Shown: positions 25,878-35,186 of the stretch, piece by piece | How positions within the stretch are numbered: position 1 is the stretch's first letter | Layout: each line of letters opens with the position of its first letter | DNA from: CBDDEC01 sp965226785 | GTDB taxonomy: Bacteria > Chloroflexota > Dehalococcoidia > UBA2979 | Length of the DNA stretch: 64,000 nt | Assembly (NCBI GenBank): GCA_965226785.1 | Contig: CBDDEC010000002.1 | Coordinates: 310,001 to 374,000, forward strand | Direction of reading: 5' to 3' | The notes under the pieces: generated by a model | Told to the model about the DNA's origin: nothing | What the model saw: only the letters and a program-made list of their open reading frames with translations | The model's database searches: none | Made by a program: the position numbers and the translations under genes

Positions 25878-27122
25878 ATGGTGGACTTCGCAGACACGCC
25901 GGAGCAGGCGGCATTCCGCACGGATGTCGAGGCCTTCATCGAAGAGCACCTCCCCGACTCGCTGAAGAGCAGCGGCGGCATGGGCGGGCTTTACGCGCTC
26001 TTCGAGGGTGGCGGGGACAGCGATGGCGACGCCTCGCCCATGGAGCGCATGGGTCGCATCTTCGCGACGATGAAGCCCTGACGCGACGCGCTGGTGGAGC
26101 GCGGCTGGATCGCGCCCGCCTGGCCGAAGGAATACGGCGGCGCCGACCTCTCGCCCATGGAGCAGTACCTGCTCAACGAGACGTTCGCGGAGCGTCAGGC
26201 GCCGATGATCCCCGTGCCTGATGTGGGCTCCACGATCATGGTGCACGGCAGCGACGAGCAGAAGCGGGAGTTCCTCCCGCCGATGGTCAAGGACGGCGTC
26301 TTCTGGGCGCAGGGCTACTCCGAGCCCGGCTCCGGGTCGGACCTCGCCTCGTTGCAGACCCGAGCCGAGCGCGACGGCGACGACTTCGTGATCAACGGCC
26401 AGAAGATCTGGACGACCGGCGCGCAGATGGCGTCGATGATGTTTGCCATGGTCCGCACGGACCCCGAGGCGCCAAAGCATCGAGGCATTACCTACATCTT
26501 GCTGCGCATGGATTCACCCGGCATCTCCGTGCGGCCGCTGGTCCAGATGAGCGACGCGCAGGGCTTCAACGAAGTGTTCTTCGAGGACGTGCGTGTGCCG
26601 GTGAAGAACGCCGTGGGCGAGATCAACCGCGGCTGGTACGTCGGCGCCACGCACCTCGACTTCGAACGCTCCTCGATCGGCTCGTCCGTGGGGCAGCTGC
26701 AGACGCTCGATCGCCTCAAGGACGGGCTGACCGCGATCCGCGCTGAGCATCCGGAGCGCTCACGCCTCAATCGACCGGACAGCCCGCGCCTCGAACTCGT
26801 CGATCGCTACGTCGAGGCGAATGTGGCGAAGACGCTCTCGCAACGTGTGATCTCGATGCAGGCTCGCGGCTTCGTCCCCAACCACGAGGCCTCGATGACG
26901 AAGCTGTTCACGACCGAGTTCACCCAGCGCATCGCGCGCACGGCGACGAAGCTCCTCGGCAAGTACGGCGACGTGCGGAAGGGCCCGCCGGAGTACACAC
27001 CCCTCGAGGGCCGCTGGGCGACGAGTTACCTGTCGAGCGTGTCCGCAACGATCGCCGGTGGCACCTCCGAGATCCAGCGCAACGTCATCGCGACCCGCGG
27101 GCTCGGCCTGCCCAGGGGCTAG
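25878..27122 (+). pseudogene. acyl-CoA dehydrogenase with in-frame TGA
   Basis: An FAD-dependent acyl-CoA dehydrogenase frame of ~414 codons begins at ATG 25878 (AGGAGG upstream) and ends GLPRG at 27122. A TGA at 26079-26081 interrupts it after ATMKP. The paralogue at 61355-62554 has Trp at this point (YERWRAALAERHWIAP versus MKP-TGA-RDALVERGWIAP), so TGG to TGA is the simplest explanation. The rest is intact: GYSEPGSGSDLASLQT (FAD/substrate loop) and ATRGLGLPRG. The part after the TGA lacks a ribosome site at its first ATG. It is either a nonsense mutant or a base error. Confidence 0.8.
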
Positions 27123-27274
27123 CGACGCTGGACGTCCTCGGCGGCCCGGGACGCTTTCGGCTACCGGGTCGGCGGGCAATCAGGTGCCCCGGGTTGTGCG
27201 GACGTGCACAAGTAGACCAGTGACAACCTCCTGCCGCGTCTTGCACGATGTTCGCAGTGACGGGAGGGGCAGAG

Positions 27275-28573
27275 ATGCCTGCGCGAACCGTGACCGGACC
27301 GCCGACGCTGACCGATCGTCAGATCGAGGTGGCTCGCTTGATCCGCGACGATCTCACCAATGGCGAAATCGCGGATGAACTGGGCATCAGCCTGTCGGGC
27401 GCGAAGCACCACGTCCAAGAACTCCTACGTCGCCTCGAACTGAACTCCCGCGAGGAGATCGGCGATTGGTACGAGGCTGGCTCGCCGAGCGGGTTGCGCC
27501 GGCTGCGCTCGCTGATCAGCCTCCCGCTCGGGTGGCTGATCATCGGTGGACTGAGCACGGGCGCGGCGGCGGCGGCGGTGGTGGGGGTCGTGTTCCTGGT
27601 CGCCGGCGTGACGATTACCGGCGGTCAGTCCGCTCACCCGATCGTCTTCCCTGCCTCGGGCGTCGCAGGCAATCCCGATCTCTTCATCGTCAATGCCGAC
27701 GGCAGCGGCATCAGGAATCTCACCAGCGACGCGGGAAAAGAGTCCGAGCCGAGCTTCTCGCCGGATGGCTCTCGCATCGCCTTCGAGGCGATTCGAGGGA
27801 CAGACTCACAGCAGCAGATCTACGTCATGAACTCGGACGGCACAGACGTGACGCAGCTGACGTTCCGTGAGGACGGGGTCGCCATCTTCCCCAGTTGGTC
27901 GCCAGACGGAACACGCATTGCCTTCATGCGAGCCACGGCGCAACGCTACGGACCCCAGCGGCTCTGGGTGATGGACGCGGATGGCTCGAATCAGCAACTG
28001 CTGGGCGACGGTCGCGGTGGCGCGATCTGGTCGTCCGATGGCACGCAACTCCTCATGAACAACGTCCTGGTCGCGGTCGACGGTTCTGGACGGATCGAGC
28101 TGGCCGACCACGGCGGCGACTCCCACTGGTCGCCGGACGAGACATTGATCGTCTTTCACTCAGACCGGGACGCCGAAGTGGGTGGCCCCCACAACGGCGC
28201 CGGCGATCTCTGGGTGATGGACGCTGATGGCGGCGGCATGAGGCAACTCACGAGCGCAGCGGGGCGCGACTACCGTCCTCGCTGGTCACCTGACGGCGAC
28301 AGCCTCGTGTTTGTGTCCGACCGCGACGGGAACGACGAGGTCTACATCCTCGACCTGCTGACCGGCGCCGAGACGCGTCTCACGGACAATATCGGGATCG
28401 ATGGAGGCGTGCTCTGGAGCCGCGACGGGAGCCAGATCCTGTTCCTATCGAATCGAGACGGTCCGTTCGCGCTCTACTCGATGAGGAGCGACGGATCCGA
28501 CCAACGCATGCTCACTGCGAGCGAGGAGGCTCCCAACCTCGTCTATTTCACGGGACTCACGATCGGCCGCTGA
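27275..28573 (+). CDS. LuxR-type HTH regulator fused through a membrane helix to a TolB-like propeller
   Basis: 432 residues. Residues ~10-62 are a LuxR/GerE helix-turn-helix (LTDRQIEVARLI...LGISLSGAKHHVQELLRRL). One membrane helix follows (~85-110, with AAAAAVVGVVFLVAG), then six or so PD40/TolB blades with repeated WSPDG-type motifs (FSPDGSRIAFEA, WSPDGTRIAFMR, WSPDGDSLVFVSDRDGNDEVY). DNA binding is cytoplasmic and the propeller extracytoplasmic, suggesting a one-component membrane-bound transcription factor. Start ATG 27275, with GGGAGGGG nine bases before. Its ligand and targets are unknown. Confidence 0.85.
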   Translation: MPARTVTGPPTLTDRQIEVARLIRDDLTNGEIADELGISLSGAKHHVQELLRRLELNSREEIGDWYEAGSPSGLRRLRSLISLPLGWLIIGGLSTGAAAAAVVGVVFLVAGVTITGGQSAHPIVFPASGVAGNPDLFIVNADGSGIRNLTSDAGKESEPSFSPDGSRIAFEAIRGTDSQQQIYVMNSDGTDVTQLTFREDGVAIFPSWSPDGTRIAFMRATAQRYGPQRLWVMDADGSNQQLLGDGRGGAIWSSDGTQLLMNNVLVAVDGSGRIELADHGGDSHWSPDETLIVFHSDRDAEVGGPHNGAGDLWVMDADGGGMRQLTSAAGRDYRPRWSPDGDSLVFVSDRDGNDEVYILDLLTGAETRLTDNIGIDGGVLWSRDGSQILFLSNRDGPFALYSMRSDGSDQRMLTASEEAPNLVYFTGLTIGR

Positions 28574-28845
28574 CCCTCCGCCCAATCGCACCGAGGTCGC
28601 GATCAGACCCGATGCGTGCGTGATCGACTCGTATCCCCAGTGATCCTCCAATCCGAAGAGCTTGCCTGCTCTCACCTGCTCTGGTTGGCCTGTGAGATCG
28701 CTGTCGGCACGTCACAAGTGCAGATCCCCGTTCTGACGTTCGCCACTGAGCGCGCGGGGCGGTCGGCGCGCACCGCGGGGTAGCTGCCTACCTCACACTA
28801 TGGGACGTAGCCGAGTAGCCCTCGGCTGGGACGGGTGGCGTCGGG

Positions 28846-31800
28846 ATGACGACCGACCGCGCGAAGCCACGCTATTGCTCGCTCTGCGGCGAGGTGTTCG
28901 AGGCTCCGAGCTCTGCCTGCCCGCGCTGCAATCAGACGTGGGCCGAACCACTGCTCCGTCGCGATCTGCCGACGACAGCCGCGCTGCTCTCCACCTTGCA
29001 GGCCTGGATCGAACGTGGGCTGATCGACGCCGAGAGCGCCGAGCGGGTGCGGCAGGAGTACGAGGGCGAGCTGGCGCGGCTCAGCAGTCGTCAGAGCGCT
29101 CCGCCGCTCAGCGAGCCGGTGCCACCCGCGCAGCCGGTCGAGCCTGCGCGACGGCCGCCGCCACGACCCAGGGCGCCGTCGACGCGTGCGGATCCGACGC
29201 CGGCTCGGCCCGCATCGCCACGGCAACCCAGCCGGCCATCCTTCGACTTCCAGGCCTGGGTCGCGAGGCGACAGGCCGATGTCCTGCTCTACCTCGGCGC
29301 GTTCCTGCTGGTGGTGTCGGCGCTGATCTTTGTCTCTCGACAGGGCGGCGAGCTGGCGACCGGCTTGCGGGTCGGGCTGCTGGCGACGTACACGGTCGGG
29401 TTCCTCGCCACCGGCCTCTTCATCCGCCGGTGGCCGCGTGTGCGGGAAGCGGGACCGGTCTTCTTCGCCATCGGCGCGCTCTTCACACCGCTGAACTTCG
29501 TGCTCATTTACACGGAGGTGCTGGCGGACCGCGACATCGCGGCGAGCGCCGTGTGGTTCGGCGGCGCCTCGTACAGCGTGCTGTTCTATGGCGTGCTCTT
29601 CCGGCAGGGGTTCGGGCGTCTCTACGCCGTGCCGGCCGCGCTCGCGATCCACATCGCGTGGGGCGCCCTCTTCTTCACGTTCGACATCCCGGGCGAGTGG
29701 TTCGGCGCGTGGTGGATGGCCTTCGCCGGCCTGACCATCGTCGCGCTGGCCCGGACCGGATGGTTGCGAGGGCGCGCGCTGGTGTACCCCGCTGCGATCG
29801 CGCTCCTGTCACTCCTCTTCTCGCACATCGTGCTCATCGACAGCGCGCTCCACCGCGGGCCACTCCCCATGACTTACGCACTGCTCACGGCGGGGTTCAC
29901 CTACCTCGGCTACGAGCGTCGCGAGGTGTTGACCGCCATCGCAACCGCAACCGGCATTACGGTCTCCGCGGTCGCCGCCCTGTGGGTGTTTGGCTTCGAG
30001 GTGGATTGGTACGCCTATCCTCCGCTTCTCGCGGCGGCTGCGGTCGTACGCACCCACCGACGCTGGGCCCACCTCGACCCGCGCCTGACGCCCGCCAGCT
30101 GGGCATTCGCTGGCGTGGCCGCCCTCACGCCGCTCGTGCTCATCGACGCCTATGCGGACGGCGCGAATGGACTCGTCGCCTTCACCGCGAGCGCGGCCAT
30201 CCTCGCCGGTATCGCGGCGACGAACGCTACGGGCGGCGTCTTCACGGAGGCGTGGGCGAAGCGGCTGCCGACGGCGTGGGGCGAGCGACTGGTCTTCGGT
30301 TGGCTGGCGTTCCTTATGCTCATCGTCGCCATCGCCTACGCGCATCGCGAGTTCGGCGTCGCCCGGCCGGACACCGGCTGGTCGTACCTCGTCGTCGGCG
30401 GGCTGGTCGTACTCGCGATGGCCGCAGTCGCGAGGAGCGACGCGCGAGCCTACGGCGCACTGCTGCCAGCGCTCGCCGTTACGACGGCGGTCTCGCTGCA
30501 GCGCTGGGACCCCTACGCCGGGCACGACGCCGTGCTCCTCGGCTTGCCCGCCGTCGCGCTGCTGCTCGCGTTCGGCTGGACGCGACGCTGGGGGCTGACG
30601 TTGCTCTCAGCCGGTCTCGCCATCGCCTCGGCGGCGGCCATCTGGGCGGCGGCCGACTGGGAGCTCTGGACGCTGGCGTGGGTCTACGGCGCGGCCGGTC
30701 TGGCGCTGTTCGCCGGCCTCGCCTCGCTCCGCGACTACGCCCTGATGGATCGCCTCGAGGAGCGGCCGCTGTCGGCGATTGTGCTGAGCTGGGGCGTGCT
30801 CCTCACCGCCCCGGTCACGGCCGTGATCGCGCTGTCCGTACGCGCCGAGCCCGGCTACGACCCGCCATCGACTGCCGAATACCAGACGCTCGTCGCCATC
30901 GTCGCCGCCGTCGGCGTGCTGCTGGCCCTCGAGGGTTGGCGGCTGCGTCGCTGGGACGTGCAGGTGCCTGCGCTCGCCATCGTCGCTGGCGCGCTGGGCG
31001 CAGCGTGGCCGGCGCTGAACTTCGAGGTCTGGGCGCTCGGGCCGGTCTACGCCGCTGCCGGCATCGCACTACTCGTGGTGCTGGCCTCGCGGCGGCGCTA
31101 CGCCGAGGTCGATCGCGAAGCACTGGCCGTGGCGGTGCTGTCCTGGGGCTTGGTCGCTGCCTCCCTGGTCGCGGCAACGATCGCGCTGCAACTGCGGGCT
31201 GAGGCCGGCTACGACCCGCCCTCGACGATCGAATATCGCGCCCTCGTCGCCCTCGGCGCCCTGCTGGGCGTGCTCGTGGCGGCCGAGGGCTGGCGGCTCG
31301 GCCGCTGGGACTGGCAGGTGCCAGCGCTCGCCATCGCGGCCATCGCCGTGGCTGCGGCCTGGCCGTCGCTCGGGTTCGAGCCGTGGACCCTCGGACTCGG
31401 GTACGCCGCAGCGGGCCTCGCGCTGTTCATCGCGCTCACCGCACGACGGCGTTATGTCGAGGAGGACTACGGCGCGGCCGTCATCGTCGTGCTGTCGTGG
31501 GGCCTTCCGCTGGCCGCACTCGCCGCCGCCGGCACTGCGCTCTCGCTGCGCGCTGAGCCGGGGTTCGATGCACCCTCGACGATCGAGTACCGATCGCTGA
31601 TCGCGCTCATCGCAGCGTTCGGCCTGCTGGTCTCCGCCGAGGGATGGCGGATCGGTCGCTGGGGGTGGCAGGTCGTCGCGCTCGCCATCCTGGCCGGCGC
31701 GTTGGGCGCCGCCTGGCCGGCCCTGGACCTCGAGCCATGGGCGCTCGCCCCGGCTTACGGGGTGGCTGGTGTGGCGATGCTGCTCGCCCTCGCCTCGCGC

Positions 31801-32634
31801 CGCCGCTACGGAGACACCGACTCGGACACCGTCTCGGTCCTGATGCTCTCCTGGGCGCTCCTTCTCATCGCACCACTCGTGGCGACGAGCGCGCTGCAGG
31901 GGCGACTGGACGAGGGAGCGCGTCCCGCGGTCGGACTCGTCGAGTACCGCGCGCTGCTGGCGACGATCCTCCTGCTCGCGCCTGTGATCGCCTACGAGGG
32001 CTACCGCATCGGGCAGCGCAGCCTCTACATCGCAGCCGGGGCCGTCGCCGTGATCGCCCTGGAGATGGTCATTGCCACCTTCGAACCAACGAACGTGCAG
32101 GCGTACACCGTGCCAGCGGCCGCATACGCCGCGGGGGTCAGCCTGCTCGTCCGCCGTTCGCCGATGCTGATCCAGCCGCACCTCCAGTGGCACGAACTGA
32201 TCACAATCGTCGGCGCCGGTTTGCTCGTGTTGCCGCAGGCAGCACAGGGCTTCGAACCCGGCGGCCAAGGCTGGGCACTGGTCCTGCTGCTGGAGGGTGC
32301 GCTCTTCCTCGCGCTGTCCTTCATCCTGACGGCGCGCTGGCTGGCGGTGTCTGGAGTCCTCACGGTCTCCGGCGTCGCAGTCCGCGCACTGTGGGTGAAC
32401 CGCGACGTCGTGCCGTACTGGGTCATGCTTGGCCTCGCGGGCCTGCTGCTGCTCGCCGGTGGGTTCGTGCTGCTACTGCAGCGCGAGTGGTGGGATCGTG
32501 TCCGCGAGGGTGTCTCGGACTGGTGGGCGCGCCACGCCGTTCTCGCCGCCCAGCCCGCGGACATTCACCTGCTGGCCCTGCTCACGGCGCTGGGGCCGGC
32601 GCTGGTAGCCGCAGCGTTGCCGCTCGCGGAGTAA
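28846..32634 (+). CDS. giant multispanning membrane protein with zinc ribbon and 118-aa repeats
   Basis: 1262 residues. The N-terminus has a zinc ribbon (C11, C14, C25, C28), a short helical region and a Pro-rich linker (85-145). More than 25 hydrophobic segments then fill the rest (from DVLLYLGAFLLVVSALIFV). Four or more in-frame repeats, exactly 354 bp apart, occupy the middle (LSWG..., EYRALVAL..., EGWRLGRW...). The N-terminal part resembles DUF2157/SCO7613-type membrane proteins, of unknown function. A plus-strand open frame in another phase over the same DNA is a shadow. It stands alone, with 270 bp of featureless DNA in front. Confidence 0.85.
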   Translation: MTTDRAKPRYCSLCGEVFEAPSSACPRCNQTWAEPLLRRDLPTTAALLSTLQAWIERGLIDAESAERVRQEYEGELARLSSRQSAPPLSEPVPPAQPVEPARRPPPRPRAPSTRADPTPARPASPRQPSRPSFDFQAWVARRQADVLLYLGAFLLVVSALIFVSRQGGELATGLRVGLLATYTVGFLATGLFIRRWPRVREAGPVFFAIGALFTPLNFVLIYTEVLADRDIAASAVWFGGASYSVLFYGVLFRQGFGRLYAVPAALAIHIAWGALFFTFDIPGEWFGAWWMAFAGLTIVALARTGWLRGRALVYPAAIALLSLLFSHIVLIDSALHRGPLPMTYALLTAGFTYLGYERREVLTAIATATGITVSAVAALWVFGFEVDWYAYPPLLAAAAVVRTHRRWAHLDPRLTPASWAFAGVAALTPLVLIDAYADGANGLVAFTASAAILAGIAATNATGGVFTEAWAKRLPTAWGERLVFGWLAFLMLIVAIAYAHREFGVARPDTGWSYLVVGGLVVLAMAAVARSDARAYGALLPALAVTTAVSLQRWDPYAGHDAVLLGLPAVALLLAFGWTRRWGLTLLSAGLAIASAAAIWAAADWELWTLAWVYGAAGLALFAGLASLRDYALMDRLEERPLSAIVLSWGVLLTAPVTAVIALSVRAEPGYDPPSTAEYQTLVAIVAAVGVLLALEGWRLRRWDVQVPALAIVAGALGAAWPALNFEVWALGPVYAAAGIALLVVLASRRRYAEVDREALAVAVLSWGLVAASLVAATIALQLRAEAGYDPPSTIEYRALVALGALLGVLVAAEGWRLGRWDWQVPALAIAAIAVAAAWPSLGFEPWTLGLGYAAAGLALFIALTARRRYVEEDYGAAVIVVLSWGLPLAALAAAGTALSLRAEPGFDAPSTIEYRSLIALIAAFGLLVSAEGWRIGRWGWQVVALAILAGALGAAWPALDLEPWALAPAYGVAGVAMLLALASRRRYGDTDSDTVSVLMLSWALLLIAPLVATSALQGRLDEGARPAVGLVEYRALLATILLLAPVIAYEGYRIGQRSLYIAAGAVAVIALEMVIATFEPTNVQAYTVPAAAYAAGVSLLVRRSPMLIQPHLQWHELITIVGAGLLVLPQAAQGFEPGGQGWALVLLLEGALFLALSFILTARWLAVSGVLTVSGVAVRALWVNRDVVPYWVMLGLAGLLLLAGGFVLLLQREWWDRVREGVSDWWARHAVLAAQPADIHLLALLTALGPALVAAALPLAE
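30784..32050 (+). repeat. tandem 354-bp coding repeats
   Basis: Within the giant membrane protein, the sequence encoding LSW(G/A) recurs at 30784, 31138, 31492 and 31846, always 354 bp apart, with no indels. Each 118-residue unit contains LxW, a RAExGYDxPSTxEY element, an EGWRxxRW element, WPxLxxExW and RRRY. The last copy is the most diverged and a partial unit precedes the first. Confidence 0.8.
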
Positions 32635-32687
32635 CGCGAGGCGCCGACGATCGCCTGAGCCTCTGCGGGAATGCGCGATCGGAGCGG

Positions 32688-33266
32688 TTACCGCTCGAGG
32701 TACCGGACAGCGTCGAGGCCGCGGAAGCGGCGCTCGTGGTCCATGCCATAGCCGACGAGCCAGCGATCGGTGTCCGTCGTGAACGCCGCGTAGTCGGGCT
32801 CGCAATCAATGGTGCGATGGTGCGGCTTGTCCACCAGCACTGCGATGCTGATCGAAAGCAGCCCGTGCTCGCTGAGGACCTCGAGGAGCCGCTGCATCGT
32901 GATGCCGGTGTCGAGCACGTCGTCGACGACGAGCGTGGGGCTGGCGGGGCGCACCTGCTCGGCGAAGCCCGGCGGCAGCAGCACCTCCGCGCCAGCCGTC
33001 GCGTGGTCGTCGCCATACGCGGAGGCGAAGACGGGCGCTAACAGCCAGCGACCCGGGGCGCGACGCTCGAGTGCCATGGTGAGCGAGGAGGCGAAGTGGA
33101 GCGCGCCCGTCATGACCGGGACGACGTTGACCGTGTCCTCCGCCGCATAGGCCTGGGCCAGTTCGTCTGCGAGGCGCGCGATGCCGGCGCTGACCTCCTC
33201 GGCAGACCAGAGGTCGACCATCGAGGGCTGTTCGGCGGGCGCGACTGGCTGCTGCTCCTGCGTCAC
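32688..33266 (-). CDS. hpt: hypoxanthine phosphoribosyltransferase-like protein
   Basis: About 192 residues, type I phosphoribosyltransferase fold. The PRPP loop is LVVDDVLDTGIT; upstream NVVPVMTGALHFAS gives the pyrophosphate-binding loop, and the C-terminal part has FRGLDAVRYLER. The reaction would be purine base + PRPP to nucleotide. The base specificity is not certain, and some Chloroflexota proteins of this shape have other roles. Start GTG 33266 is chosen by family length; the ribosome site is poor. Confidence 0.8.
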   Translation of the reverse strand: MTQEQQPVAPAEQPSMVDLWSAEEVSAGIARLADELAQAYAAEDTVNVVPVMTGALHFASSLTMALERRAPGRWLLAPVFASAYGDDHATAGAEVLLPPGFAEQVRPASPTLVVDDVLDTGITMQRLLEVLSEHGLLSISIAVLVDKPHHRTIDCEPDYAAFTTDTDRWLVGYGMDHERRFRGLDAVRYLER

Positions 33267-33327
33267 CTCAATGCGCCCCCGTCCGCGCGGCCAATGTACT
33301 CGTCGCCGCAGTCGCTGACCACGCGCG

Positions 33328-33637
33328 CTACTCCCGCCGGAAGGCCGTGCCGAGGGCCGAAGGCGGCTCGGTGATGAGGAACCCACGGGCGAGCGGCCAG
33401 CGCTCGACGAGGCGATGAACGAACGGCCGGTTCATGATCACGAGCGTGGCGATCATCAGCGGGAACGGCATGATCGGCAGGACCGACAACAGGTTCGGTA
33501 CTCCGGTTGCAGCTTGAGCGCGGCGATCGACAACCGCCCGAAGAGGTAGCAACCGAGGGCGACGCGGAACGCATGCCAACCGCCGAAGATGACGATGGCC
33601 ACGCGATCCAGCCGTAGTTGGTGGTGTGGCCCAGCAT
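33328..33637 (-). pseudogene. small membrane protein gene broken by two frameshifts
   Basis: Three successive reading frames of the minus strand together give one plausible protein: MLGHTTNYGWIA, then VAIVIFGGWHAFRVALGCYL and FGRLSIAALKLQP, then NLLSVLPIMPFPLMIATLVI with VERWPLARGFLITEPPSALG. No frame alone is a sensible gene. The pieces form two membrane helices. I do not recognise the family. It is either decayed or affected by indel errors near 33490 and 33595. Confidence 0.45.
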
Positions 33638-33708
33638 CCTCGGCGTGACGACTACAATCGCGCGACCCAGCGGGGCGCTGTGCCCCGCGTGAACCGTCGA
33701 GGAGACCT

Positions 33709-34773
33709 ATGCCGCTGAAGGTAGTGAACGCCGGCCGAGCGCTGGCCGATCCGGGGATGTTCGAGGATGCCGGTTTCGAACTGATTCAGCAGCAGGTCGG
33801 CGCGCGCACGCCAAAGGAGGAGTACATCGACCTGCTCCGCGACGCTGACGGCGCCATGATCGGCGTGCTGCCACTGACCGATGCGGAGGTGCTCGAGGCT
33901 TGCCCGAAGCTCAAGGTCGTCAGCAGGGCCGGCGTCGGCGTCGACTCGATCGACCTCCCAGCCGCGACCCGCCTCGGCGTGCTCGCCTGCAACACACCGG
34001 GGGTGAACACCACCGAGGTCGCCGACCACGCGATGGCGCTGCTGCTGGCGACGACGCGGATGGTGCGCGAGTTCGACTCCGCGGTGAAAGCGGGGCGCTG
34101 GAGCAGCGCCACGCAGGAGACGCGCGCGCTCAGCGTCGGGCTGCGCCGGATCGCTGGGAGCACCGTCGGCATCGTCGGCCTGGGCGCGATCGGTCGTGCC
34201 TTCGCGACGCGCATCCGCGGCTTTGGACCGTTCCGCGTGATCGCCGCCGACCCCTACGTCCCGCAGACGGAGGCCGACCTCTACGGCGTCGAGGTTGTCT
34301 CGCTGGAGGAGCTGCTGACGGTGTCGGACTTCATCACCGTGCACACGCCGGCCACGGAGGAGACGAACCACCTCTTCAGCACCGATGCGTTCCAGCGGAT
34401 GAAGCCCTCGGCGGTGCTGATCAACTGCGCCCGCGGCCCGATCGTGGACGCCGAGGCGCTCCACGTGGCGCTCACCTCCGGTGAGATCGCCGCGGCCGCC
34501 CTCGATGTCACGGAGCGTGAGCCGATCGACGCCGAGGACCCGCTGCTCGGCCTCGATAACCTGATCATCACGCCGCACGTGGCCGGGGGCTCGCCGGTGA
34601 CGGCCGTCGAGGGCAGCCGCCGGCAGGCGGAGAACGTGCTGATGGTCCTCAGCGGCCAGCCGCCGCACCACATCGCCAACCCCGAGGTGATCAAGACGAT
34701 CGCCGTGATGCGCGACGGCGACGCGGGCCGCTGGGAAGGCGTCCCCGACTTCTCGACGGCGCTGCAGCTCTAG
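33709..34773 (+). CDS. D-isomer specific 2-hydroxyacid dehydrogenase (PGDH-like)
   Basis: 354 residues. The Rossmann motif GIVGLGAIGRA is central. The catalytic triad residues lie in NCARGPIVD (Arg), DVTEREP (Glu) and ITPHVAGG (His). This is the 3-phosphoglycerate/hydroxypyruvate type of NAD-dependent oxidoreductase, but it lacks the C-terminal ACT regulatory domain of classical SerA. The start ATG follows GAGGAGACCT. Substrate not assignable. Confidence 0.9.
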   Translation: MPLKVVNAGRALADPGMFEDAGFELIQQQVGARTPKEEYIDLLRDADGAMIGVLPLTDAEVLEACPKLKVVSRAGVGVDSIDLPAATRLGVLACNTPGVNTTEVADHAMALLLATTRMVREFDSAVKAGRWSSATQETRALSVGLRRIAGSTVGIVGLGAIGRAFATRIRGFGPFRVIAADPYVPQTEADLYGVEVVSLEELLTVSDFITVHTPATEETNHLFSTDAFQRMKPSAVLINCARGPIVDAEALHVALTSGEIAAAALDVTEREPIDAEDPLLGLDNLIITPHVAGGSPVTAVEGSRRQAENVLMVLSGQPPHHIANPEVIKTIAVMRDGDAGRWEGVPDFSTALQL

Positions 34774-34797
34774 GCCCGTGTGATCGCCGCTACCGAT

Positions 34798-34814
34798 ATA
34801 CCCCCTGGGGGTAT
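34798..34814. promoter_or_regulatory. CsoR-type operator-like palindrome without its gene
   Basis: 17-bp palindrome ATACCCCC-T-GGGGGTAT. The TACCCC/GGGGTA form is characteristic of operators of copper-sensing CsoR and related CsoR/RcnR-family repressors. It ends one base before the stop of the truncated lipoprotein gene, and no copper gene or CsoR lies nearby. Confidence 0.4.
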
Positions 34815-35114
34815 TCATATTCGGAGGTAGAGCCTGCACATCCGCTCCACACGCAGCGTCCCGGCCTCGATGGTCGTGCGCACGAGGTCGGTGAGGTTCG
34901 CGTCCGTCGTCAAGACGACGAGCGTGGGCGCGCCCTGCTTGAACACGATCCGCACGTCGAGGTCGGCATCGATCTCAAGGCGTTGCGCTGCCTGGAGGTC
35001 GCGCCTCACCTCGACGATCCGCCCGTCACCCTCGACGACGCTGGCTTCGCCGCAGGCGGCGACGAGCACGATCAGGCCAGCGAGCGCGGCGAGCGGTCGG
35101 GTGAGAACAGGCAT
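34815..35114 (-). pseudogene. 3'-truncated DUF2807-like lipoprotein
   Basis: 99 residues beginning with a lipoprotein signal peptide (MPVLTRPLAALAGLIVLVAAC; lipobox LVAAC). The mature part, with DLDVRIVFKQGAPTLVVLTTD, resembles the first repeats of DUF2807 putative auto-adhesin beta-helices, which usually reach 200-250 residues. The final codons (CRLYLRI) look unrelated, and the gene stops beside the palindrome at 34798-34814, so the 3' half was probably lost. The 5' end is intact. Confidence 0.6.
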
Positions 35115-35186
35115 GCGCCGATCGTCCTCGATAAGGCGCCGGCGGGACCGTGGCCTACGCCACAGTCGAAGCCTCGAATGCTGCGG

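Noticed and set aside
22102..26081. Reassignment of TGA to a sense codon
   Set aside because: TGA ends several intact genes here and TGG is used throughout for tryptophan; the two internal TGAs also align with different residues (Asn and Trp).
28800..31202. 800-codon plus-strand frame in another phase of the giant membrane protein
   Set aside because: Arg-rich low-complexity translation with no motif; the phase encoding zinc ribbon and membrane helices is the real one.
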